DNA from: Calliopsis andreniformis
Taxonomy: Eukaryota; Arthropoda; Insecta; Hymenoptera; Andrenidae
DNA length: 64,000 nucleotides
NCBI RefSeq assembly: GCF_051401765.1
Contig: NW_027480594.1
Location: forward strand, 62,001-126,000
Direction: 5' to 3'
Shown here: piece after piece, positions 1 to 13,281 of the stretch
Numbering within the stretch: the stretch's first letter is position 1
Layout of the letters: the number at the start of each line of letters is the position of its first letter
Notes under the pieces: generated by a model
What the model was told of the DNA's origin: nothing
Database searches by the model: none
What the model saw: only the letters and a program-made list of their open reading frames with translations
Made by a program: the position numbers and the translations under genes

Positions 1-3000
1 CTCAGTTCTCAATCCTCAATCCTCAGTCCTCAGTCCTCAAACCGCAATCCTCAACCCTCAGCCCTCATCCTCCATCCTCAATCCTCAATCCTCAATCCTC
101 AATCCTCAATCTTCAATCCTCAATTCTCAATCCTCAATCCTCAACCCTCAATCCTCACTCCTCAAACCTCAATCCTCAACCCTCAGTTCTCATACTCAAT
201 TCTCAATTCTCAATCCTCAATCTTCAATCCCCAATACTCAATCTTCAATCCTCAATCCTCAATCCTCAATCCTCAATCCTCAATCCTCAGGTATCAATAC
301 TCAATCTGCAATACTCAATCCTCAATCCTCAATCCTGAATCCTCAATCCTCAACCATCAATCCTCATTCCTCAAACCTCAATCCTCAACCCTCAGTCCTC
401 ATCCTCAATTCTCAATTCTCAATCCTCAATCCTCAATCCTCAATCTTCAATCCTCAATAATCAATATCCGATCCTCAATCCTCAATTCTCAATCCTCAAA
501 CCTTAATCCTCAGACCTCAAACATCAATATTCAACCCTCAGTCCTCGTCCTCAATCCACAACCCTCAATCCGCAATCCTCAATATTCAATCCTCAATACT
601 CAATCTTCAATCCTCAATCCTCAATCCTCAATCCTCATTCTTCAATCCTGAATACCCAATCCTCAATCTTCAATACTCAATCCTCAATCCTCAATTCTCA
701 GTCCTCAATCCTCAATCCCCAGACCTCAAACATCAATACTCAACCCTCAGTCCTCGTCCTCAATCCTCAACCCTCAATCCTCAATCCTCAACCTTCAATC
801 ATCAATATTCAATCTTCAGTCCTCAATCCTCAATCCTCAATCCTCAACCCTCAATCCTCAATGTTCAATCCGCAATACCCAATCCTCAATCTTCAATCCT
901 CAATCCTCAATCCTCAGTCCTCAATTCTCAATACTCAGTCCTGAATTCTCAGTCCTCAAACCTCAATCCTGAATCCACAATCCTGAATCCTCAATCTTCA
1001 GACCTCAGTCCTCAACAATCAGTCGTCAATTCTCAGTCCTCAATAGAATATCATCAATTCACACATTTCAATACTCAATACTCAATCTGCAATCTTCAAA
1101 TCTCTATCCACAAACATCAATTCTCATCACTCAACCCTCAACACTCAGTCCCCAATCCTCAATCTTCAATCCTCAATCCTCAATCCTCATTTCTCAATCC
1201 TCAATCCTCAGTCCTCAGACCTCAAACCTCAACCCTCAACTCTCAGCCCTCATCCTCAATCCTCAATCCTCAATCTTCAATCCTCAATCCTCAATCCTCA
1301 AGCCTCAATCCTCAATCCCTAATCCTCAGTCCTCAAACCTCAATCCTCAACACTCAATTCTCAATCCTCAATCTTCAATCCTCAATCCTCAATCCTCAAA
1401 GCCCAATCCTCAATCCTCAGGCATCAATACTCAATCTTCAATACTCAATCCTCAATCCTCAATCCTCAATCCTCAATCCTCAACCCTCAATCCTCATTCC
1501 TCAAACCTCAATCCTCAACCCTCAGTCCTCATCCTCAATTCTCAATTCTCAATTCTCAATCCTCAATCCTCAATCCTCAATCCTCAATTTTCAATCCTCA
1601 ATAATCAACCTCAAATCCTAGATCCTCAATCCCCAATCTTCAATCCTTAAACCTCAATCTACAATCCTCAATTCTCAATCGTCAATCTTCAATCCTCAAT
1701 ACTCAATCTTCAATCCTCAATCCTCAATCCTCAATCCTCAATCCTTAATCCTCAATCGTCAATCTTCAATCCTCAATACTCAATCTTCAATCCTAAATAC
1801 CCAATCCTCAATTTCCAATCCCCAATCCTCAATCCTCAATTCTCAATCCTCAATCCTTAATCCGCAGAACTCAAACATCAATATTCAACGCTCAGTCCTC
1901 GTCCTCAATCCACAACCCTCAATCCTCAGTCCTCAATATTCAATCATCAATATTCAATCTTCAATCCTCAATCCTCAACCATCAATGCTCAATCTTATAT
2001 CTTCAATATTCAATCCTCAATCCTCAATCCTCAATCCTCAGTGATCATTACTCAATCTTCAATACTCAATCCTCAATCCTCAATTATCAATACCCAATCC
2101 TCAATTTCAATCCTCAATCCTCAATCCTCAGTTCTCAATCCTCAATCCTCAGTCCTCAGTCCTGAATCCTCAATCCTCAATCCTCAGTGATCAATACTCA
2201 ATCTTCAATACTCAATCCTCAATCCTCACTCCTCAATCCTCAATCCTCAATCCTCAATTCTCAATCCTCAATCCCCATTTCCCAAACCTCAATCCTCAAC
2301 CCTCAGCCCTCATCCTCAATTCTCAATTCTCAATCCTCAATCATCAATCCTCAATCTTCAATCCTCAATCCTCAATCCTCAATCATCAATACCCAATCCT
2401 CAATTTCAATCCTCAATCCTCAATCCTCAGTTCTCAATCCTCAATCCTCAGTCCTCAGTCCTCAAACCGCAATCCTCAACCCTCAGCCCTCATCCTCCAT
2501 CCTCAATCCTCAATCCTCAATCCTCAATCCTCAATCTTCAATCCTCAATTCTCAATCCTCAATCCTCAACCCTCAATCCTCACTCCTCAAACCTCAATCC
2601 TCAACCCTCAGTTCTCATACTCAATTCTCAATTCTCAATCCTCAATCCTCAATCCTCAATCTTCAATCCTCAATAATCAATCTCCAATTCTAGATCCTCG
2701 ATCCCCAATCTTCAATCCTTAATCCTCAATATTCAATACCCAATCCCCAGTACTCAATCTTCAATCCTCAATGCTCAATCCTCAATCCTCAATCCTCAGT
2801 CCTCAGTCCTCAATCTTCAATCCTCAAACCTCAATCCTCAACCGTCAGTCCTCATTCTCCATCCTCAATCCTCAATCCTCAATCCTCAATCTTCAATCCC
2901 CAATACTCAATCTTCAATCCTCAATCCTCAATCCTCAATCCTCAATCCTCAATCCTCAGGTATCAATACTCAATCTGCAATACTCAATCCTCAATCCTCA

Positions 3001-3540
3001 ATCCTGAATCCTCAATCCTCAACCATCAATCCTCATTCCTCAAACCTCAATCCTCAACCCTCAGTCCTCATCCTCAATTCTCAATTCTCAATCCTCAATC
3101 CTCAATCCTCAATCTTCAATCCTCAATAATCAATATCCGATCCTAGATCCTCAATCCTCAATCCTCAATCCTCAATCTTCAATCCTCAATACTCAATCTG
3201 CAATCCTCAATCCTCAAACCTCAATCCTCAATCCTCAATCCTCAACCCTCAATCCTCATTCCTCAAACCTCGATCCTCAACCCTCAGTCCTCATCCTCAA
3301 TTCTCAATTCTCAATTCTCAATCCTCAATCCTCAATCCTCAATCCTCAATCGTCATTCTTCAATCCTAAATACCCAATCCTCAATTTCCAATCCTCAATC
3401 CTCAATCCTCAATTCTCAATCCTCAATCCTTAATCCTCAGAACTCAAACATCAATATTCAACGCTCAGTCCTCGTCCTCAATCCACAACCCTCAATCCTC
3501 AGTCCTCAATATTCAATCATCAATATTCAATCTTCAATCC
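1..3540 (+). repeat. Left mosaic block of degenerate heptads
   Basis: This block is a patchwork of segments found again in the window. The opening bases reappear at about 2426 (offset about 2425), but the first copy lacks the stretch seen at about 2640-2880. Positions of about 895-1640 match about 7127-7870. The part at about 1780-1975 matches about 3350-3540 and shares the rare variants CAGAACTC and CAACGCTC. GTGATCA landmarks at about 2040 and 2187 lie 147 bp (21 heptads) apart. Substitutions against the consensus are denser than in the right half. There are no genes here. Confidence 0.75.
1045..1156 (+). repeat. AGAATAT element 1
   Basis: This is the reference description of the element: 16 in-register heptads (112 bp) from AGAATAT to CCCCAAT, passing through TCACACA, TTTCAAT, CTGCAAT, CTTCAAA, TCTCTAT, CCACAAA and TCTCATC. 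It is the stretch farthest from the TCAATCC consensus in the window, yet it keeps the 7-bp register exactly. It is usually preceded by CAACAATCAGTCGTCAATTC. Function is unknown. Confidence 0.9.
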
Positions 3541-4980
3541 TCAATCCTCAATCCTCAATCCTCAATCCTCAATCCTCAATCTTCAACCCTGAATCCTCAA
3601 TCCTCAATACTCAGTCCTCAATCTTCAATCCTCAATACTCAATCTTCAATCCCCAATCCTCAATCCTCAATCCTCAATCCTCAATCTTCAATCCTCAACA
3701 CTAATCTTCAATCCTCAATCCTCAATCCTCAATCCTCAATCCTCAATCCTCAATAATCAATCCTCATTCTTCAATCCTCAATACCCAATCCTCTATCTTC
3801 AATCCTCAAACATCAATCCTCAATTCTCAGTCCTCAATCCTCAGTCCTCAGTCGTCGAACCTCAATCCCCGACCCTTAGCACTCATCCTCAATCCTCAGT
3901 CCTCAATCCTCAATCCTCAAACCTAATTCCTCTACCGTCAGTCCTCGTCCTCAATCCTCAAACCTCAATCCTCAATCCTCAATATTCAATTATCAATACT
4001 CAATCCTCAATCCTCAATCCTCAATCCTCAATATTCAATCCTCAATACTCAATCTTCAATCATCAATCCTCAATACTCAATTCTCAGTCGTCAATCCTCA
4101 GTCATCAATTCTCGATCTTCAATACTCAATCGTCAATGCTTAATCCTCAATCCTCAATCCTCAATCCTCGTTCCTCAAACCTCAAACCTCAACCCTCAGT
4201 CGTCATCCTCAATCCTCAAACCTCAATCCTCAATCTTTAATATTCAATCATCAATACTCAATCTTCAATCCTCAATCCTCAAACCTCAATCCACAATCCT
4301 CATTCTTCAATCCTAAATACCCAATCCTCAATATTTAATCCTCAATCCTTAATCCTCAATCCAGAATCCTCAACCTTCAATACTCAATACTCAATCTTCA
4401 ATCCTCAATCCTCAATCCTCAATCCTCAATCCTCAATCCTCAATATTCAATCCTCAATACTCAATCTTCAATCATCATCCTCAATCCTCAATTCTCAGTC
4501 GTCAATCGTCAGTCATCAATCCTCAATCTTCAATACTCAATCGTCAATCCTTAGTCCTCAATCCTCAATCCTCAATCCTCGTTCCTCAAACCTCAATCCT
4601 CAACCCTCAGTCTTCATCCTCAATCCTCAAACCTCAATCCTCAATCCTCAATATTCAATCATCAATACTCAATCTTCAATCCTCAATCCTCAAACCTCAA
4701 TCCTCAATCCTCATTCTTCAATCCTCAATAACCAATCCTCAATCTTCAATCCTCAATCCTCAATCCTCAGTCCTCAATTCTCAATACTCAGTCCTCAATT
4801 CTCAGTCCTCAAACCTCAATCCTGAATCCACAACCCTGAATCCTCAATCCCCAGACCTCAAACATCAATACTCAGCCCTCAGTCCTCGTCCTCAATCCAC
4901 AACCCTCAATCCTCAATCCTCAATCTTCAATCATCAATATTCAATCTTCAGTCCTCATTCCTCAATCCTCAATCCTCAAT
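3541..4980 (+). repeat. Most divergent block, with a 411-bp internal duplication
   Basis: This stretch has few close relatives elsewhere in the window. It carries private variants such as GTCGTCGAACC, CCCCGACCCTTAG and AATTCTCGATC. About 4028-4340 is repeated at about 4440-4740: the landmark CTCGTTCCTCAAACC recurs at an offset of 411 bp (5 mod 7, so two net single-base slips), and TCAGTCGTCAAT and GTCATCAAT recur in both. The two copies differ by many substitutions, so the duplication looks old. No gene or RNA feature is visible. Confidence 0.7.
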
Positions 4981-6521
4981 CCTCAATCCTCAGTCCTCAG
5001 TCCTCAATCTTCAATCCTCAAACCTCAATCCTCAACCGTCAGTCCTCATTCTCCATCCTCAATCATCAATCCTCAATCCTCAATCCTCAATCCTCAATCC
5101 TCAGGTATCAATACTCAATCTGCAATACTCAATCCTCAATCCTCAATCCTGAATCCTCAATCCTCAACCATCAATCCTCATTCCTCAAACCTCAATCCTC
5201 AACCCTCAGTCCTCATCCTCAATTCTCAATTCTCAATCCTCAATTCTCAATCCTCAATCTTCAATCCTCAATAATCAATATCCGATCCTAGATCCTCAAT
5301 CCTCAATCCTCAATCCTCAATCTTCAATCCTCAATACTCAATCTGCAATCCTCAATCCTCAAACCTCAATCCTCAATCCTCATTCCTCAATACCCAATCC
5401 TCAATCTTCAATCCTCAATCCTCAATCCTCAATTCTCAATCCTCAATCCTTAATCCTCAGACCTCAAACATCAATATTCAACCCTCAGTCCTCGTCCTCA
5501 ATCCACAACCCTCAATCCTCAATCCTCAATATTCAATCCTCAATACTCAATCTTCAATCCTCAATCCTCAATCCTCAATCCTCATTCTTCAATCCTGAAT
5601 ACCCAATCCTCAATCTTCAATCCTCAATCCTCAATCCTCAATCCTCAATCCTCAATCCTCAATTCTCAATCCTCAATCCCCATTTCCCAAACCTCAATCC
5701 TCAACCCTCAGCCCTCATCCTCAATTCTCAATTCTCAATCATTAATCATCAATCCTCAATCTTCAATCCTCAATCCTCAATCCTCAATCCTCAGTACTCA
5801 ATCCTCAACCCACAGTCATCATCCTCAATTCTCAATTCTCAATCCTCAATCCTCAATCCTCAATCCTCAATCGTCAATCCTCAATCCTCAATCCTCACTC
5901 CTCAGTACTCAATCCTCTATCCTCAATCTTCAGTTCTCAATACTCAATCTTCAATCCTCATTCCTCAATCTTCAATCCTCAATCCTCAATCTTCAATCCT
6001 CAATACTCAATCTGCAATCCTCAATCCTCAAACCTCAATCCTCAATCCTCATTCCTCAATACGCAATACTCAATCTTCAATCCTCAATCATCAATCCTCA
6101 ATTCTCAATCCTCAATCCTTAATCCTCAGACCTCAAACATCAATATTCAACCCTCAGTCCTCGTCCTCAATCCACAACCGTCAATCCTCAGTCCTCAATA
6201 TTCAATCATCAATATTCAATCTTCAATCCTCAATCCTCAATCCTCAATCCTCAATCCGCAATCCTCAATCCTCAATCTTCAATCATCAATATTCAATCTT
6301 CAGTCCTCAATTCTCAATCCTCAATCCTCAATCCTCAATGTTCAATCCGCAATACCCAATCCTCAATCTTCAATCATCAATCCTCAATCCTCAATCCTCA
6401 ATTCTCAATACTCAGTCCTCAATTCTCAGTCCTCAAACCTCAATCCAGAATCCACAATTCTGAATCCTGAATCTTCAGACCTCAGTCCTCAACAATCAGT
6501 CGTCAATTCTCAGTCCTCAAT

Positions 6522-6633
6522 AGAATATCATCAATTCACACATTTCAATACTCAATACTCAATCTGCACTCTTCAAATCTCTATCCACAAACATCAATTC
6601 TCATCACTCAACCCTCAACACTCAGTCCCCAAT
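6522..6633 (+). repeat. AGAATAT element 2 (CTGCACTC subtype)
   Basis: It has CTGCACTCTTC in place of CTGCAATCTTC, a change shared only with the elements at 11231, 12737 and 13778, which marks one lineage. Confidence 0.9.
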
Positions 6634-6954
6634 CCTCAATCTTCAATCCTCAATCCTCAATCCTCAATTCCCAATCCTCAATCCTCAGTCCTCAGACCTC
6701 AAACCTCAATCCTCAACTCTCAGCCCTCATCCTCAATCCTCAATCCTCAATCCTCAATACTCAATCCTCAATATTCAATCCTCAATACTCAATCCTCAAT
6801 CGTCAAACCTCAATCCTCAAGCGTCAATCCTCAATCCTGAATCCTCAACCCTCAATCCTCAGTCCTCAAACCTCAATCCCTAATCCTCAATCCTGAATCC
6901 TCAATCTTCAGCCCTCAGTCCTCTTAAATCAATTGTCAATCCTCAGTCCTCAAT

Positions 6955-7066
6955 AGAATATCCTCAATTCACAGTTTTCAATACTCAATCCCCATTCTTC
7001 ACTCTTCAAATCTCAATCCACAAATATCAATTCTCATCACTAAACCATCAACACTCAGTCCTCAAT
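6955..7066 (+). repeat. AGAATAT element 3 (divergent variant form)
   Basis: The variant reads AGAATATCCTCAATTCACAG, then TTTTCAATAC, CCCCATTCTTCAC, TATCAATTC and CTAAACCATC. It is still exactly 112 bp and in register. It is preceded by CTCTTAAATCAATTG. It lies 433 bp after element 2 (one 6-bp unit between) and 322 bp before element 4. Confidence 0.88.
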
Positions 7067-7109
7067 CTTCAATCCTCAATCCTCAATCCTCAACCTTCAA
7101 TCCTCAATA

Positions 7110-8750
7110 ATGAATCTTCAATCATCAATCCTCAATCCTCAATCCTCAGTCCTCAATTCTCAATACTCAGTCCTGAATTCTCAGTCCTCAAACCACAATC
7201 CTGAATCCACAATCCTGAATCCTCAATCTTCAGACCTCAGTCCTCAACAATCAGTCGTCAATTCTCAGTCCTCAATAGAATATCATCAATTCACACATTT
7301 CAATACTCAATACTCAATCTGCAATCTTCAAATCTCTATCCACAAACATCAATTCTCATCACTCAACCCTCAACACTCAGTCCCCAATCCTCAATCTTCA
7401 ATCCTCAATCCTCAATCCTCATTTCTCAATCCTCAATCCTCAGTCCTCAGACCTCAAACCTCAACCCTCAACTCTCAGCCCTCATCCTCAATCCTCAATC
7501 CTCAATCTTCAATCCTCAATCCTCAATCCTCAAGCCTCAATCCTCAATCCCTAATCCTCAGTCCTCAAACCTCAATCCTCAACACTCAATTCTCAATCCT
7601 CAATCTTCAATCCTCAATCCTCAATCCTCAAACCCCAATCCTCAATCCTCAGGCATCAGTACTCAATCTTCAATACTCAATCCTCAATCCTCAATCCTCA
7701 ATCCTCAATCCTCAACCCTCAATCCTCATTCCTCAAACCTCAATCCTCAACCCTCAGTCCTCATCCTCAATTCTCAATTCTCAATTCTCAATTCTCAATC
7801 CTCAATCCTCAATCCTCAATCCTCAATCTTCAATCTTCGATAATCAACCTCCAATCCTAGATCCTCAATCCCCAATCTTCAATCCTTAATACTCAATCTA
7901 CAATCCTTAATTCTCAATCGTCAATCTTCAATCCTCAATACTCAATCTTCAATCCTCAATCCTCAATCCTCAATCCTCAATCCTTAATCCTCAATCGTTA
8001 ATCTTCAATCCTCAATACTCAATCTTCAATCCTCAATCCTCAATCCTCAATCCTCAATCCTCATTCTTCAATACTCAATACCCAATCCTCAATCTTCAAT
8101 CCTCAATCCTCAATCCTCAATTCTCAATCCTCAATCCTCAGTCCTCTGTCCTCAAAACTCAATCATCAATCCTCAATCTTCAATCCTCAATCCTCAATCC
8201 TCAATCATCAATACCCAATCCTCAATTTCAATCCTCAATCCTCAATCCTCAGTTCTCAATCCTCAATCCTCAGTCATCAGTCCTCAAACCGCAATCCTCA
8301 ACCCTCAGCCCTCATCCTCCATCCTCAATCCTCAATCCTCAATCCTCAATCCTCAATCTTCAATCCTCAATTCTCAATCCTCAATCCTCAACCCTCAATC
8401 CTCATTCCTCAGACCTCAATCCTCAACCCTCAGTTCTCATACTCAATTCTCAATACTCAATCCTCAATCCTCAATCCTCAATCTTCAATCCTCAATAATC
8501 AATCTCCAATTCTAGATCCTCAATCCCCAATCTTCAATCCTTAATCCTCAATATTCAATACCCAATCCCCAGTACTCAATCTTCAATCCTCAATGCTCAA
8601 TCCTCAATCCTCAATCCTCAGTCCTCAGTCCTCAATCTTCAATCCTCAAACCTCAATCCTCAACCGTCAGTCCTCATCCTCCATCCTCAATCCTCAATCC
8701 TCAATCCTCAATCTTCAATCCCCAATACTCAATCTTCAATCCTCAATCCT
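7110..8750 (+). repeat. Segment duplicated 7.25 kb downstream
   Basis: This segment matches 14359-15992. The AGAATAT element lies at 7277 and 14526 (offset 7249); the landmark CAATGCTCAATCC lies near 8593 and 15835 (offset 7242, one heptad less). Both begin with AATAATGAATCTTCAATC. The right end overlaps the 1213-bp tandem pair, which the downstream copy does not share. The 7-bp offset change shows a gain or loss of one whole heptad after duplication. Confidence 0.85.
7277..7388 (+). repeat. AGAATAT element 4
   Basis: Canonical form; lies in the segment copied to 14.36 kb. Confidence 0.9.
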
Positions 8751-8751
8751 C
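7532..8751 (+). repeat. 1.2 kb tandem duplication, copy 1
   Basis: The copy begins at the rare heptad junction CTCAAGCCTCAATCC and runs to the next occurrence of that junction at 8752. It contains AATTCTC four times in a row near 7785, where copy 2 has three, which accounts for the 1220 versus 1213 bp spacing. It also contains CGATAATCAACC and one TCTAGA site at 8511. Confidence 0.88.
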
Positions 8752-9964
8752 AAGCCTCAATCCTCAATCCCTAATCCTCAGTCCTCAAACCTCAATCCTC
8801 AACACTCAATTCTCAATCCTCAATCTTCAATCCTCAATCCTCAATCCTCAAACCCCAATCCTCAATCCTCAGGCATCAGTACTCAATCTTCAATACTCAA
8901 TCCTCAATCCTCAATCCTCAATCCTCAATCCTCAACCCTCAATCCTCATTCCTCAAACCTCAATCCTCAACCCTCAGTCCTCATCCTCAATTCTCAATTC
9001 TCAATTCTCAATCCTCAATCCTCAATCCTCAATCCTCAATCTTCAATCTTCGATAATCAACCTCCAATCCTAGATCCTCAATCCCCAATCTTCAATCCTT
9101 AATCCTCAATCTACAATCCTTAATTCTCAATCGTCAATCTTCAATCCTCAATACTCAATCTTCAATCCTCAATCCTCAATCCTCAATCCTCAATCCTTAA
9201 TCCTCAATCGTCAATCTTCAATCCTCAATACTCAATCTTCAATCCTCAATCCTCAATCCTCAATCCTCAATCCTCATTCTTCAATACTCAATACCCAATC
9301 CTCAATCTTCAATCCTCAATCCTCAATCCTCAATTCTCAATCCTCAATCCTCAGTCCTCTGTCCTCAAAACTCAATCATCAATCCTCAATCTTCAATCCT
9401 CAATCCTCAATCCTCAATCATCAATACCCAATCCTCAATTTCAATCCTCAATCCTCAATCCTCAGTTCTCAATCCTCAATCCTCAGTCATCAGTCCTCAA
9501 ACCGCAATCCTCAACCCTCAGCCCTCATCCTCCATCCTCAATCCTCAATCCTCAATCCTCAATCCTCAATCTTCAATCCTCAATTCTCAATCCTCAATCC
9601 TCAACCCTCAATCCTCATTCCTCAAACCTCAATCCTCAACCCTCAGTTCTCATACTCAATTCTCAATACTCAATCCTCAATCCTCAATCCTCAATCTTCA
9701 ATCCTCAATAATCAATCTCCAATTCTAGATCCTCAATCCCCAATCTTCAATCCTTAATCCTCAATATTCAATACCCAATCCCCAGTACTCAATCTTCAAT
9801 CCTCAATGCTCAATCCTCAATCCTCAATCCTCAGTCCTCAGTCCTCAATCTTCAATCCTCAAACCTCAATCCTCAACCGTCAGTCCTCATTCTCCATCCT
9901 CAATCCTCAATCCTCAATCCTCAATCTTCAATCCCCAATACTCAATCTTCAATCCTCAATCCTC
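8752..9964 (+). repeat. 1.2 kb tandem duplication, copy 2
   Basis: This directly follows copy 1 and keeps its private landmarks in order: CAGGCATCAGTACTC, CGATAATCAACC, GTCCTCTGTCC followed by CAAAACTCAATC, and TCTAGA at 9724 (1213 bp after 8511). It diverges from copy 1 at about 9965, where CAAACCTC replaces CAAGCCTC. A few substitutions separate the copies. Confidence 0.88.
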
Positions 9965-12300
9965 AAACCTCAATCCTCAATCCTCAATCCTCAGGCATCA
10001 ATACTCTATCTGCAATACTCAATCCTCAATCCTCAATCCTCAATCCTCAATCCTCAACCATCAATCCTCATTCCTCAAACCTCAATCCTCAACCCTCAAT
10101 CTTCAATCCTCAATCCTCAATCCTCAATTCTCAATCCTCAATCCTCAGTCCTCTGTCCTCAAACCTCAATCCTATACCCTCAGCACTCATCCTCCATCCT
10201 CAACCCTCAATCATCAATGCTCAATCTTATATCTTCAATATTCAATCTTCAATCCTCAATCCTCAATCCTCAATCCTCAATCCTCAATCCTCAGTGATCA
10301 ATACTCAATCTTCAATACTCAATCCTCAATCCTCAATCCTCAATCCTCAATCCTCAATCCTCAATTCTCAATCCTCAATCCCCATTTCCCAAACCTCAAT
10401 CCTCAACCCTCAGCCCTCATCCTCAATTCTCAATTCTCAATCCTCAATCATCAATCCTCAATCTTCAATCCTCAATCCTCAATCCTCAATCCTCAGTACT
10501 CAATCCCCAACCCACAGTCATCATCCTCAATTCTCAATTCTCAATCCTCAATCCTCAATCCTCAATCCTCAATCGTCAATCCTCAATCCTCAATCCTCAC
10601 TCCTCAGTACTCAATCCTCTATCCTCAATCTTCAGTTCTCAATACTCAATCTTCAATCCTCATTCCTCAATCTTCAATCCTCAATCCTCAATCTTCAATC
10701 CTCAATACTCAATCTGCAATCCTCAATCCTCAAACCTCAATCCTCAATCCTCACTCCTCAATACGCAATCCTCAATCTTCAATCCTCAATCATCAATCCT
10801 CAATTCTCAATCCTCAATCCTTAATCCTCAGACCTCAAACATCAATATTCAACCCTCAGTCCTCGTCCTCAATCCACAACCCTCAATCCTCAGTCCTCAA
10901 TATTCAATCATCAATATTCAATCTTCAATCCTCAATCCTCAATCCTCAATCCTCAATCCTCAATCCTCAATCCTCAATCTTCAATCATCAATATTCAATC
11001 TTCAGTCCTCAATTCTCAATCCTCAATCCTCAATCCTCAATCCTCAATGTTCAATCCGCAATACCCAATCCTCAATCTTCAATCATCAATCCTCAATCCT
11101 CAATCCTCAATTCTCAATACTCAGTCCTCAATTCTCAGTCCTCAAACCTCAATCCTGAATCCACAATTCTGAATCCTGAATCTTCAGACCTCAGTCCTCA
11201 ACAATCAGTTGTCAATTCTCAGTCCTCAATAGAATATCATCAATTCACACATTTCAATACTCAATACTCAATCTGCACTCTTCAAATCTCTATCCACAAA
11301 CATCAATTCTCATCACTCAACCCTCAACACTCAGTCCCCAATCCTCAATCTTCATTCCTCAATCCTCAATCCTCATTTCTCAATCCTCAATCCTCAGTCC
11401 TCAGACCTCAAACCTCAACCCTCAACTCTCAGCCCTCATCCTCAATCCTCAATCCTCAATCTTCAATCCTCAATCCTCAATCCTCAAGCCTCAATCCTCA
11501 ATCCCTAATCCTCAGTCCTCAAACCTCAATCCTCAACACTCAATTCTCAATCCTCAATTTCAATACTCAATCCTCAATCCTCAGTTCTCAATCCTCAATC
11601 CTCAGTCCTCAGTCCTCAAACCGCAATCCTCAACACTCAGCCCTCATCCTCCATCCTCAATCTTCACTCCTCAATGCTCAATCCTCAATCCTCAATCCTC
11701 AGTCCTCAGTCCTCAATCTTCAATCCTCAAACCTCAATCCTCAACCGTCAGTCCTCATTCTCCATCCTCAATCATCAATCCTCAATCCTCAATCCTCAAT
11801 CCTCAATCCTCAGGTATCAATACTCAATCTGCAATACTCAATCCTCAATCCTCAATCCTGAATCCTCAATCCTCAACCATCAATCCTCATTCCTCAAACC
11901 TCAATCCTCAACCCTCAGTCCTCATCCTCAATTCTCAATTCTCAATCCTCAATTCTCAATCCTCAATCTTCAATCCTCAATAATCAATATCCGATCCTAG
12001 ATCCTCAATCCTCAATCCTCAATCCTCAATCTTCAATCCTCAATACTCAATCTGCAATCCTCAATCCTCAATCCTCAATCCTCAATCGTCAATCCTCAAT
12101 CCTCAATCCTCACTCCTCAGTACTCAATCCTCTATCCTCAATCTTCAGTTCTCAATACTCAATCTTCAATCCTCATTCCTCAATCTTCAATCCTCAATCC
12201 TCAATCTTCAATCCTCAATACTCAATCTGCAATCCTCAATCCTCAAACCTCAATCCTCAATCCTCATTCCTCAATACGCAATACTCAATCTTCAATCCTC
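9965..12300 (+). repeat. Mosaic segment related to 4.98-6.9 kb
   Basis: About 10.32-11.56 kb matches about 5.62-6.86 kb, including the CGTCAATCC variant at 10574 versus 5872 and the AGAATAT element with CTGCACTC. At about 11.56 kb the sequence jumps to a CAATTTCAATAC junction. From about 11.69 kb it matches about 4.985 kb onward. CTTATATCTTC near 10230 otherwise occurs near 1993. There are no genes. Confidence 0.72.
11231..11342 (+). repeat. AGAATAT element 5 (CTGCACTC subtype)
   Basis: CTGCACTC subtype, preceded by the CAGTTGTC change that it shares with the element at 13778. Confidence 0.9.
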
Positions 12301-12736
12301 AATCATCAATCCTGAATTCTCAATCCTCAATCCTTAATCCTCAGACCTCAAACATCAATATTCAACCCTCAGTCCTCGTCCTCAATCCACAACCGTCAAT
12401 CATCAGTCCTCAATATTCAATCATCAATATTCAATCTTCAATCCTCAATCCTCAATCCTCAATCCTCAATCCGCAATCCTCAATCCTCAATCTTCAATCA
12501 TCAATATTCAATCTTCAGTCCTCAATTCTCAATCCTCAATCCTCAATCCTCAATGTTCAATCCGCAATACCCAATCCTCAATCTTCAATCATCAATCCTC
12601 AATCCTCAATCCTCAATTCTCAATACTCAGTCCTCAATTCTCAGTCCTCAAACCTCAATCCAGAATCCACAATTCTGAATCCTGAATCTTCAGACCTCAG
12701 TCCTCAACAATCAGTCGTCAATTCTCAGTCCTCAAT

Positions 12737-12848
12737 AGAATATCATCAATTCACACATTTCAATACTCAATACTCAATCTGCACTCTTCAAATCTCTATC
12801 CACAAACATCAATTCTCATCACTCAACCCTCAACACTCAGTCCCCAAT
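12737..12848 (+). repeat. AGAATAT element 6 (CTGCACTC subtype)
   Basis: CTGCACTC subtype in copy 1 of the 1034-bp pair; counterpart of element 2 at offset 6215. Confidence 0.9.
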
Positions 12849-13169
12849 CCTCAATCTTCAATCCTCAATCCTCAATCCTCAATTCCCAATCCTCAATCCT
12901 CAGTCCTCAGACCTCAAACCTCAATCCTCAACTCTCAGCCCTCATCCTCAATCCACAATCCTCAATCCTCAATCCTCAATCCTCAATATTCAATCCTCAA
13001 TACTCAATCCTCAATCGTCAAACCTCAATCCTCAAGCGTCAATCCTCAATCCTGAATCCTCAACCCTCAATCCTCAGTCCTCAAACCTCAATCCCTAATC
13101 CTCAATCCTGAATCCTCAATCTTCAGCCCTCAGTCCTCTTAAATCAATTGTCAATCCTCAGTCCTCAAT

Positions 13170-13281
13170 AGAATATCCTCAATTCACAGTTTTCAATACT
13201 CAATCCCCATTCTTCACTCTTCAAATCTCAATCCACAAATATCAATTCTCATCACTAAACCATCAACACTCAGTCCTCAAT
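13170..13281 (+). repeat. AGAATAT element 7 (divergent variant form)
   Basis: Same variant form as at 6955, again 433 bp after a CTGCACTC-type element. Confidence 0.88.

Larger units (their letters stand above)
4981..7109 (+). repeat. Mosaic HOR segment with paired landmark elements
   Basis: About 4985-5330 recurs at about 11694-12040 (offset about 6709). About 5.62-6.86 kb recurs at about 10.32-11.56 kb (offset 4702). About 5.85-7.13 kb recurs at about 12.07-13.34 kb (offset 6215-6218). The segment holds one canonical and one variant AGAATAT element 433 bp apart. The three offsets differ, so at least three separate copying events are implied. Confidence 0.75.

Noticed and set aside
1045..1156. 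The AGAATAT element as a transposon end, tRNA or small RNA gene.
   Set aside because: It stays in the heptad register over all 16 units, has no inverted repeat or target duplication, and shows no cloverleaf or A/B box that I could see.
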